Shown here in pieces: positions 34,665 to 40,367 of a DNA stretch of 44,124 nucleotides. The notes below the pieces were generated by a model, which saw nothing but the letters and a program-made list of their open reading frames with translations, was not told where the DNA came from and did no database searches. This DNA is from a virus: IMG/VR virus record IMGVR_UViG_3300028197_000033, positions 1 through 44,124 of that record. One strand, written 5' to 3'. How positions within the stretch are numbered: position 1 is the first letter of the stretch; every line of letters begins with the position of its first letter. The position numbers and the translations under genes were made by a program.

Positions 34665-34954
34665 TATATGATAATAATTTCATATGCCACGCATATATGT
34701 TAATAATTATGCATTATATGTTAATAATTGCTGTTGCCACCCTGGTATACTCAAAATGCCTCGGAGGGATGTTGCTGGGTCGCCTGGGGGATTCTCAGAG
34801 CGCTTGCGATCTTCTTAGCGATCGGGTAAAGGTAACAACAACTCAGAGGGTAACAAAGGATAACAGAGGGTATACACACGTTATATGATAATAATCGAAG
34901 ATACACACACATATATGATAATAATCCCTTCTTACATACACATATGATAATAAT
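34665..34954 (+). repeat. Six AT-rich iterons (TATATGATAATAAT)
   Basis: Copies start at 34665, 34694, 34715, 34882, 34912 and 34941, all in the same orientation. Four read (T/C)ATATGATAATAAT and two TATATGTTAATAAT. Steps inside the two clusters are 29, 21, 30 and 29 bp, close to two or three helical turns, so proteins bound to successive copies would lie on about the same face. Each copy also contains GATAAT or TTAATA, resembling a -10 box, but there is no plus-strand gene downstream. Confidence 0.8.
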
Positions 34955-34991
34955 TACAAAACTCTAAGCCACATTTAATTAGCCATTTAAT

Positions 34992-35034
34992 TTATCCACA
35001 GGTTTTCCACAAAATATACGGAACTTGTGGAAAA
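34992..35034. promoter_or_regulatory. Three DnaA-box-like 9-mers
   Basis: TTATCCACA (34992-35000) equals the E. coli high-affinity consensus. TTTTCCACA (35003-35011) is the form reported for cyanobacterial origins. TGTGGAAAA (35026-35034) is its reverse complement. Two direct boxes start 11 bp apart and the third is inverted. They sit in an AT-rich setting directly beside the iterons. Confidence 0.65.
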
Positions 35035-35229
35035 CTATACTCTAACCTGTAACTTATACTGTACTTTCGTTAACTGATATCTTATAATATACTTCTCAAC
35101 ATGTTCGTAACACTGGAACCAGCATAACTTCTTCTCTCTCCTATCCTCTAGTCTCCATATCATTGTCTCATGTGGAAAAAGTTCTTTATCCTTTGACTTA
35201 CTATACTTAATTGGTTCTTGCTTCTTCAT
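35035..35229 (-). CDS. Small basic protein
   Basis: 64 aa, begins MKKQEPIKYSKSKDKELFPH with ETMIWRLEDRREKKLCWFQCYEHVEKYIIRYQL. It is rich in Lys, Arg and aromatics, with a CWFQC pair that might bind metal together with nearby His, though spacing is too short for a classic zinc finger. It is the third gene of an overlapping trio; its stop abuts the inverted DnaA-like box. Function unknown. Confidence 0.65.
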   Translation of the reverse strand: MKKQEPIKYSKSKDKELFPHETMIWRLEDRREKKLCWFQCYEHVEKYIIRYQLTKVQYKLQVRV

Positions 35230-35411
35230 TCAAATACCGGCATGACATTGTTTAGAAGTTGTTCAGGATCATTACCATAGTATCCCATGTTCATGTATAC
35301 ACAATCAATATATCTGAGATCATCACGTGGCGTATAGAATGTGTATTCATCACAGTACTTTACTATCTCTTGTGGCACTTGGATTGATTGATAGTCATAG
35401 TCAATGTACAT
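35226..35411 (-). CDS. Small Tyr-rich acidic protein
   Basis: 61 aa: MYIDYDYQSIQVPQEIVKYC, DEYTFYTPRDDLRYIDCVYMNMGYYGNDPEQLL. Ten or more Tyr and many Asp. Starts inside the end of the 116-aa gene and overlaps the following gene by four bases, so all three are coupled. Not recognised. Confidence 0.66.
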   Translation of the reverse strand: MYIDYDYQSIQVPQEIVKYCDEYTFYTPRDDLRYIDCVYMNMGYYGNDPEQLLNNVMPVFE

Positions 35412-35751
35412 ACAGGAGTTTACCTTCTACGATAGTGATTGTTTTACGTGGGAATGGGGCATAGTGGGCATTCCATTTTGCCGGATAGACTTCAATCTCT
35501 CTTGTCAGATTTGTAGCACGGACCTTACCATGGCATCCATTCTTTTCCCATGTGAGTTTTTCATACGGGAAGATGTCATCCTTCTGTAATACCCAAGACT
35601 GTGTACCAGCAAAGTCTAACTCATACAATTGTCCTGATGGTGATAACCAATACTCCATCATTTGATTGTGTAGATCTTTTGTTTGTAGTGATCTATTGTG
35701 AAAACTTGGTCCCAAATCATAAGAGCAATGAATACTATCAAACATACCCAT
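35401..35751 (-). CDS. Conserved phage hypothetical protein (MGMFD family)
   Basis: 116 aa. MGMFDSIHCSYDLGPSFHNRSLQTKDLHNQMMEYWLSPSGQLYELDF is a pattern widely seen in phages (MGMFDxxxC...LQTKd...g..YxiD), with a later GKVRATNLTREIEVYPAKW segment. The fold is probably a small beta barrel; the Cys/His at the front may bind metal. No function is established to my knowledge. It is the first of three overlapping genes; its ATG is embedded in a 9-bp inverted repeat. Confidence 0.75.
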   Translation of the reverse strand: MGMFDSIHCSYDLGPSFHNRSLQTKDLHNQMMEYWLSPSGQLYELDFAGTQSWVLQKDDIFPYEKLTWEKNGCHGKVRATNLTREIEVYPAKWNAHYAPFPRKTITIVEGKLLYVH

Positions 35752-35891
35752 GAATACATTAAGCGGTTATCTTATGTATTCAAGTGTATTCAGGGTTTTT
35801 CTTGCATTTCTAGCCGGGAACAGGGTAGAATGTCCGTCTGAAGGAAAAATATGGAAAAACCACGTCTTTCCTTCAGTGGTGGACTGGGTTC
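35752..35891. other. Intergenic gap with two inverted repeats
   Basis: 140 bases between the nuclease-like gene and the small-gene trio. TGAATACAT (35751-35759) pairs with ATGTATTCA (35774-35782) and a further TGTATTCA follows at 35785. CTGAAGGAAA (35838-35847) pairs with TTTCCTTCAG (35867-35876) and encloses a TGG-TTTTT-CCA inner stem. No T-run follows on the minus strand. No clear promoter was identified. Confidence 0.6.
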
Positions 35892-37127
35892 TTAGTCCTG
35901 ATCAGGGGTGTCCCACATGTCCATCTCAATGAAGTGGAATTCATACTGTGACATTGTGAAACGCAACTGTTTCATCCATTGTGGTTGGATGTTCTCTTTC
36001 CATTTCTTCTCTTGTGTCACACTTGGGTGGTGCATGACAACATAGCATTTCTTGATGTTTTCATCGCGGTTTGCATACAATGAATCAACAATGCGTTCGA
36101 GACTGAACTTTGCAGATGACATATACAATGAAATTGTATTGTCTTGGGCCATCAATCGTTGAGTCTTTTGTACCATCTCTTGGAGATACTTACCAGACTT
36201 ATAGTTCTTGAATGTAGAACCATCCTGTTGTTTCATGTTCTCTTCTTTCAGTTTTTGTTCTGAACCATCCAAAATACGATTGGTTTCACTATTAGTGAAT
36301 CCCATCATCTTCAGAGCTTTGGTGAGTTCTGCATCACGAAGTTCTGCACCATTACACACCCAACTCATCACATGTTTGATACCATCTTCAACATTACATG
36401 GTTTCTTGACAACATCAGGTCGTGCATTTAGAAGATCCGCAATCGTCTTCATCTCCAAATCAGTAAGGTGCAAACCCTCCTGATATGAGATACGCATGAT
36501 CTTAATTTCAACCGTATGTTTTGACGCTAATGCACCATAGAACGTGTGGTTTCCATCAATGCGAATATCTTCACCGTTCTTTCCGCGTCCTTCAAATATA
36601 ACAATCGGATTGCATTTATTAACTGATCCACCAGCATCATCTAGTTTCTGTGTGATCAATTTTTGCAGTTTGTCGTCATCCTGATAACGAACCTGCAAAC
36701 GTTCCATATCAACATGTTCGTTCTTATCTTCACGAGTGATAGGAAACTTTTCCGATTGGATCATTTCAACCATAGAATTACAAGATTCTAGGTCTGGTGT
36801 CATATACTGTTGTACACCATTAGTTTTATTGAAATATTCAGGATTATCCTTGGCGTTGACACTTTTCAACAATTTGTGTTCAACATTTAACATCTCACGA
36901 TATGGTCCATATGAAAGAACTTCGTACTTCAAACGAGATGTGGGATCTTGGAAGATTTTGTTAAATTCAACATTCCTAGATGAATGCTTGTATGAATCAG
37001 TGACACAACCTTTGTGGACACCAATATATTTGCAACCAGATTCTAAGTCAGTATATTTGTATGTGTACCCTTGATATTGTTTCGGTGATTTTGCAAAGAC
37101 TTCTTCGACGATGTTTGTTTGAGTCAT
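35892..37127 (-). CDS. GIY-YIG nuclease-like plus ParB/Srx-like fusion protein
   Basis: 411 aa from the ATG; a TTG 42 bases upstream is less likely. Residues 20-105 match phage GIY-YIG endonucleases: YTYKY for GIY, KYIGVHKG for YIG, Glu83 in NVEHKLL as candidate metal ligand, and the closing YFNKTNG. Residues 125-215 resemble ParB/sulfiredoxin folds: LQVRYQ, then NPIVIFEGRG...IRIDGNHTFYGAL. Residues 220-340 are helical (ParB-like HTH region possible), followed by an alpha/beta tail rich in Trp and Met. Family knowledge suggests site-specific DNA cleavage combined with nucleotide-dependent DNA binding. It lies just downstream of the SF2 helicase with its own promoter. Partner relationship is inference. 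Confidence 0.78.
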   Translation of the reverse strand: MTQTNIVEEVFAKSPKQYQGYTYKYTDLESGCKYIGVHKGCVTDSYKHSSRNVEFNKIFQDPTSRLKYEVLSYGPYREMLNVEHKLLKSVNAKDNPEYFNKTNGVQQYMTPDLESCNSMVEMIQSEKFPITREDKNEHVDMERLQVRYQDDDKLQKLITQKLDDAGGSVNKCNPIVIFEGRGKNGEDIRIDGNHTFYGALASKHTVEIKIMRISYQEGLHLTDLEMKTIADLLNARPDVVKKPCNVEDGIKHVMSWVCNGAELRDAELTKALKMMGFTNSETNRILDGSEQKLKEENMKQQDGSTFKNYKSGKYLQEMVQKTQRLMAQDNTISLYMSSAKFSLERIVDSLYANRDENIKKCYVVMHHPSVTQEKKWKENIQPQWMKQLRFTMSQYEFHFIEMDMWDTPDQD

Positions 37128-37228
37128 GATAGTATGTGAATAAGGAAAATCAATCAATCCTGGAATCAACCAAAATTAACTGAATGATCTTTGTGAATTG
37201 TGTGAAAGGTGAACCTCTCAACATAGCC

Positions 37229-37257
37229 AATATACCCTGACTAGGGGTGGAAGTCAA
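37229..37257 (-). promoter_or_regulatory. Sigma70 promoter for the nuclease-like gene
   Basis: Minus strand TTGACT (37252-37257), 17 bp, TATATT (37229-37234), then GGCTATGTTGAGAGG, a diverged copy of the repeated promoter-leader cassette. The leader of about 100 bases before the ATG is longer than at other copies. Confidence 0.8.
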
Positions 37258-37284
37258 GTGGTTGTAACCAGTTTGCAAAGTGGA

Positions 37285-38523
37285 CTAAACAAACTGTTCA
37301 ACCGTCCTACCTTCCTTAAAGATAGAGTCAACCACATACTGGAGACGTTTTGCAACAGCACCACCGTGATTCTTGTGAACTGGGACAGTCACAAACCCAG
37401 TGGATTTGCGATAGAGTTGACACTGACCTGCAGGGATCTTACCAGATTGAATATCTTTGATATCGTCAATATGCAGACGGATAACACGACCGATAGTCTG
37501 TGCCATCTCAATCAGTGGAAGATTACGCAGCAAAATGCAGTGAGTCAAACCAGGTACGTTGATACCCTCAGACAGAATGGAATAGTGAAACAACAGAAAT
37601 TTCTTGTTGTCATCTTTACCATAACGAGTCAGAGTGTCAAAGAATACCTCACGACTCACTTTTGTTTTGTTGACATATGCACCGTGTTTAGAGGTGATAT
37701 GCATGATCTCAAAACCACGGTCTGTGAGTTGTTGAATCACATCAGATTGTGTCAACATGTTCCACATCACACGAGTAGATGGTGCAGCAACCAATACTTT
37801 GGATGCATTAGTTTCATCAAGTGTGTCAAGAATACTCAGGACAGTCTCACTATCAACCTGTGCAGCAGTATCTTTCTGACGTACAATGTCAGTCTCGTGA
37901 GTATGAATAGTGGGAGGAATGATCGAACCAGACTCAATCAGTTCTTGAGCAGGTACTTTTTCAATCACATCTCCGTATACAAAAGTATTATTCATACCGT
38001 TTGCATGTGGGTCGCGATTGTTACGCGGAGTCGCAGTGAAGTAATACGAACGACGCGCAATCAAGGATGCAGCTGCAACAGACTTGAAGAAATCTCTGCG
38101 GGTAGAGTTGTGTGCTTCATCACAATACATGATGTCAATGTCAATACCTGCACTCACAACCTTGTTCAAAGAGTTGTAAGTAGTGAAGATGATGCAAGAT
38201 TCAGATGCAGCACGCGCAACGTTGTTAAACATTGCGATCTTATCAGATTTAGTGGTAGAGAAATACTCAGTCTCACCACTGTGAACATGACAAACATGCG
38301 TCCATGTGTGAGAGATTTGTTCCATGAACTCACTGCAAAGTTGGTTTGCAAGGAGAATACGTGGAGAAACAACTACGATGGTTTTAGGACCACTCTTGAG
38401 AGCGTTGATTGCATCGACAATCATGCAGAGAGTCTTACCACCACCGGTTGGAACAAGGATGCGACCCTTGTTGGTTTCCTGCATCTTGGTTACGATGCGG
38501 GTTTGGTGGGATCGAAGAATCAT
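37285..38523 (-). CDS. SF2 DEAH-box helicase
   Basis: 412 aa. Motif I PTGGGKT (25-31), motif Ia VVSPRILLANQL, motif II DEAH (135-138), motif III TATP (163-166), motif V SEGINVPG and motif VI QTIGRVIR (342-349) are all intact, so this should be an active ATP-dependent nucleic-acid translocase. It resembles UvsW-like and restriction-subunit-like helicases of T4-like marine phages; T4 UvsW unwinds R-loops and branched DNA. No extra nuclease domain is visible. It is preceded by a TTGACC-17-TATATT promoter and a GAGAG ribosome-binding site, and followed by the GIY-YIG/ParB gene. Confidence 0.88.
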   Translation of the reverse strand: MILRSHQTRIVTKMQETNKGRILVPTGGGKTLCMIVDAINALKSGPKTIVVVSPRILLANQLCSEFMEQISHTWTHVCHVHSGETEYFSTTKSDKIAMFNNVARAASESCIIFTTYNSLNKVVSAGIDIDIMYCDEAHNSTRRDFFKSVAAASLIARRSYYFTATPRNNRDPHANGMNNTFVYGDVIEKVPAQELIESGSIIPPTIHTHETDIVRQKDTAAQVDSETVLSILDTLDETNASKVLVAAPSTRVMWNMLTQSDVIQQLTDRGFEIMHITSKHGAYVNKTKVSREVFFDTLTRYGKDDNKKFLLFHYSILSEGINVPGLTHCILLRNLPLIEMAQTIGRVIRLHIDDIKDIQSGKIPAGQCQLYRKSTGFVTVPVHKNHGGAVAKRLQYVVDSIFKEGRTVEQFV

Positions 38524-38546
38524 GCAGTACGTCTCTCAATGTAGCT

Positions 38547-38592
38547 AATATACACGAAAACCCCCATGGGGTCAAGGGGGTGTGGACAGTTC
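38547..38592 (-). promoter_or_regulatory. Promoter overlapping a terminator
   Basis: Minus strand TTGACC (38570-38575), 17 bp, TATATT (38547-38552), with GAACTGTCCAC (38582-38592) upstream. The same bases contain CCCCC-(10)-GGGGG-TTTT, a rho-independent terminator for the upstream gene, so the -35 box is in the terminator loop. Confidence 0.75.
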
Positions 38593-38596
38593 GTCA

Positions 38597-38830
38597 TCAG
38601 TCCATCAGGTGTTTGTAATTGTTTAAGTTTTCTAACCACATCATATTGTAGTCTTCTCCCTGTTCAGTTTGTCCCCATTCTCGATACTCTTGTACAAGAG
38701 CAAGTATATCACGCCAACGTTCTTTCTTCTCTAGTTTCTCAATACGTACCTCAATAGTGTCAAGATGATTGTCAATCACTACACCTGCATTTTCTTTCAG
38801 GTTGGAGAATAGTTTCTTGTTACTTGCCAT
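38597..38830 (-). CDS. Small helical protein
   Basis: 77 aa: MASNKKLFSNLKENAGVVID, NHLDTIEVRIEKLEKKERWRDILALVQEYREWGQTEQGEDYNMMWLENLNNYKHLMD. Helix-rich with coiled-coil character (IEVRIEKLEKKERW). Its ATG overlaps the end of the preceding membrane protein gene by 11 bases. It ends at the terminator-promoter element. Function unknown. Confidence 0.68.
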   Translation of the reverse strand: MASNKKLFSNLKENAGVVIDNHLDTIEVRIEKLEKKERWRDILALVQEYREWGQTEQGEDYNMMWLENLNNYKHLMD

Positions 38831-39146
38831 TTTTGTAGATTTTGTAAAGACCGTAGATGATACCACCAATCAGGAAGATCGGCCACATGGAGATAACTAG
38901 GATTAAACCTGCACCAGCAGCAAGTAAGACAAGACCACCGAATGCACTAGAAAGTCCTCCACCTCCATCGTCATCATCGTTTTCGTCATCATAGTCTACA
39001 CCACTAAATCTGGTTTGTAGGATATTACCATCGTACATCTCCTCACCCTGAGAACGTGCCTCAGAATGTGTGATGCATCCAGGTACTGGCATCCATTGGA
39101 TTCGTCCGTTCTTTTGTAGTAGAACTTCAAAGTTTTTAGTAGACAT
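38820..39146 (-). CDS. Membrane protein with acidic soluble N-terminus
   Basis: 108 aa. The first 50 residues are soluble (LQKNGRIQWMPVPGCITHSEARSQGEEMYDG), followed by an acidic/Gly linker (DDENDDDDGGGG) and two hydrophobic segments (GLVLLAAGAGLILVISMW, IFLIGGIIYGLYKIY). It probably sits in the inner membrane with two spans. Start overlaps the stop of the upstream gene by one base. May be a host-takeover or holin-like protein; no direct evidence. Confidence 0.7.
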   Translation of the reverse strand: MSTKNFEVLLQKNGRIQWMPVPGCITHSEARSQGEEMYDGNILQTRFSGVDYDDENDDDDGGGGLSSAFGGLVLLAAGAGLILVISMWPIFLIGGIIYGLYKIYKNGK

Positions 39147-39388
39147 CAGAGAGTACCTGCGTTGTTAATGAACTCTTTAGCATCACTTACAGTATCGAAA
39201 TTGCCAATAAAGATATACTCAGGTCCACCATCGGTTTCAACTTCCTTTTTAATCGAGAAACCACCATTCTCTTTGTCCTCGTAAATAGCACCGATGATTT
39301 CACCATTGTTGTAGACCACTTCATTGTAAAGGACAAAGTTGAGATTACGACGGTATTTGATACCAGTCGTGTCTTGGATGTGCATCAT
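39146..39388 (-). CDS. Small soluble protein
   Basis: 80 aa from MMHIQDTTGIKYRRNLNFVL, ending GNFDTVSDAKEFINNAGTL. A four-strand beta pattern with Gly turns (YNEVVYNNGEIIGAIYEDKENGGFSIKKE) and a C-terminal helix. I chose the ATG pair downstream of the -10 and GAGAG leader; the frame is open further upstream but that includes the promoter itself. Function unknown. Confidence 0.66.
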   Translation of the reverse strand: MMHIQDTTGIKYRRNLNFVLYNEVVYNNGEIIGAIYEDKENGGFSIKKEVETDGGPEYIFIGNFDTVSDAKEFINNAGTL

Positions 39389-39419
39389 AGCAAAAAAGTT
39401 GGTGTTTCTCTCAACATGG

Positions 39420-39590
39420 CTAATATACATCAGATTGGTGTCTTGTGGAGGAATGGTGGACAGTTCCTGAACTGTCATATGAATTGTAGTTTTTAAACAG
39501 TTTGGAGTCACGCTCTGCTAAAAATAACAGATAGCATGTGAGAGCAACAACAGTACAGATACCACTCAAAAAATACTGAGTAAATTTCAT
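39420..39590 (-). CDS. Tiny single-span membrane protein
   Basis: 56 aa. MKFTQYFLSGICTVVALTCY then LLFLAERDSKLFKNY: one N-terminal transmembrane span, then a polar tail. The ATG overlaps the stop of the upstream gene (ATGA), which supports it. The reading frame closes exactly in the next promoter's -10 (TATATTAG), and the tail contains the palindromic regulatory motif, so the C-terminus may be more constrained by regulation than by protein function. Confidence 0.5.
   Translation of the reverse strand: MKFTQYFLSGICTVVALTCYLLFLAERDSKLFKNYNSYDSSGTVHHSSTRHQSDVY
39422..39476 (-). promoter_or_regulatory. Promoter with palindromic upstream motif
   Basis: -10 TATATT (39422-39427) followed by AGCCATGTTGAGAG. 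Weak -35 TCCACA at 17 bp. Upstream, the TGTC motif is duplicated as an inverted repeat, GACAGTTC-CT-GAACTGTC (39459-39476), the only copy in the window that forms a full palindrome. It drives the 80-aa soluble protein. Confidence 0.65.
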
Positions 39591-39805
39591 TGTAGTGGTA
39601 GCAGTTTAGTAGATGAGATGATTAACAAGAACGTGAGCATGATTACCACGTCCCATGATTTTGTTCTGATGAAGAATGGCACAGAGATAGCATCGCCGAT
39701 GAACTGCATAATCACTCCTAATGATAGATTTACATGTAGGATGATGAAATATGCAGTGACCACAAGAAATGATCCTACAATTCTACCGGCGGTGTCAATC
39801 TTCAA
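39587..39805 (-). CDS. Small two-span membrane protein, TTG start
   Basis: 72 aa. Two hydrophobic spans (IVGSFLVVTAYFIILHVNLSL, VVIMLTFLLIISSTKLL) around a loop with GVIMQFIGDAISVPFFIRTKSWD. The pattern resembles a half PQ-loop/SWEET-like unit seen in small cyanophage membrane proteins. It starts with TTG overlapping the preceding TGA stop, which argues for translational coupling; no in-frame ATG would keep the first span. Transport substrate or role is unknown. Confidence 0.65.
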   Translation of the reverse strand: MKIDTAGRIVGSFLVVTAYFIILHVNLSLGVIMQFIGDAISVPFFIRTKSWDVVIMLTFLLIISSTKLLPLQ

Positions 39806-40056
39806 AGTTCCTCCAACATCTCATCCATTTCATCAGTGTCAACATCATCAGACAACCATGCAATACCGTCTCCAGTGATATACTCACCGAACTCATCAAT
39901 GAAACGTTTTGCCCACTTGCGATAACCGAGGTTCTTATTCTCTTTAGCGTGGCGGTAGATCATCTCCTCATTGCTGATCCAAAGAGCAACATTCCAGGTG
40001 GCGTGATTTGCCCAACCGTTGTATGTTTCTGTGTCAGTCATGGTGGATGTGGTCAT
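39802..40056 (-). CDS. DUF7249-like small protein
   Basis: 84 aa. ETYNGWANHATWNVALWISNEEMIYRHA is the signature of a small conserved phage family (YNGWxNxxTWNVALWIxNDExLY), which I associate with DUF7249. C-terminus is acidic (DDVDTDEMDEMLEEL). Family function is unknown. I chose the first ATG after the GAGAGG ribosome-binding site of the repeated cassette; an internal ATG 15 bases later is also possible. Confidence 0.75.
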   Translation of the reverse strand: MTTSTMTDTETYNGWANHATWNVALWISNEEMIYRHAKENKNLGYRKWAKRFIDEFGEYITGDGIAWLSDDVDTDEMDEMLEEL

Positions 40057-40081
40057 CAGTGGTGTTCCTCTCAACATGGCT

Positions 40082-40125
40082 AATATACACGAAAATGGAC
40101 CCCATACAACTAGCCTTGTGACACT
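40082..40125 (-). promoter_or_regulatory. Promoter, cassette copy
   Basis: -10 TATATT then AGCCATGTTGAGAGGAACACC, identical over 27 bp to the copy at 41579-41605. TTGTAT is a weak -35 at 16 bp. AGTGTCAC lies at 40118-40125 with its core 33 bp from the -10, inside the last codons of the upstream gene. Confidence 0.7.
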
Positions 40126-40367
40126 TCGTTAACTGGCATGGTGGTATAGGGCGTAACTAATGATTTATCTACAACTTTACCAGGTTTCTTTGCATTAACT
40201 GGTGCATGAATATTACCAGTCTTCTTGTTGATGAAACCCCACACAGTTTGTACCTCTTTGCCCTCTGCATACACATACTTAGTATGATGTATGAGCATCA
40301 CTCGTTTGTACTTAGTGTTGAAGTCCTCGGTGAGATAACTAAAACCCTTCGGCGCATTGAATTTCAT
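40110..40367 (-). CDS. Conserved small basic protein
   Basis: 85 aa. MKFNAPKGFSYLTEDFNTKYKRVMLIHHTKYVY...VWGFINKKTGNIHAPVNAKKPGKVV. The WGFINxKTGxIHAPxNxKxPGK pattern is familiar from small phage proteins of unknown role; a small beta barrel is likely. Its start overlaps the 3' end of the oxygenase-like gene by 29 bases. It carries the regulatory motif of the next promoter in its last codons. Confidence 0.7.
   Translation of the reverse strand: MKFNAPKGFSYLTEDFNTKYKRVMLIHHTKYVYAEGKEVQTVWGFINKKTGNIHAPVNAKKPGKVVDKSLVTPYTTMPVNEVSQG

Larger units (their letters stand above)
34640..35034. other. Long intergenic, origin-like region
   Basis: About 395 bases with no convincing gene, the longest gap in the accessory region. 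From left to right it contains three AT-rich 14-mers, a GC-rich segment with GCGATC twice and GGTAACA-type repeats, three more 14-mers, an AT-rich stretch, and three DnaA-box-like 9-mers ending at the stop of the next gene. The combination of phased AT-rich repeats beside DnaA boxes resembles bacterial oriC or iteron origins. A set of tandem regulatory sites is the main alternative. Confidence 0.55.

Noticed and set aside
34622-34888. Plus-strand open frame through the origin-like gap, with a GGAGGG directly before an internal ATG
   Set aside because: The GGAGGG abuts the ATG with no spacing, most of the frame is made of the AT-rich repeats, and no neighbouring gene is on that strand.
34640-35034. 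CRISPR-like array reading of the AT repeats
   Set aside because: Repeats are 14 bases, spacers are short and unequal, and no cas-like gene is present.
37258-38544. Long plus-strand open frame (about 428 codons)
   Set aside because: It is antisense to the helicase, whose motifs are intact on the minus strand, and its translation shows no family pattern.
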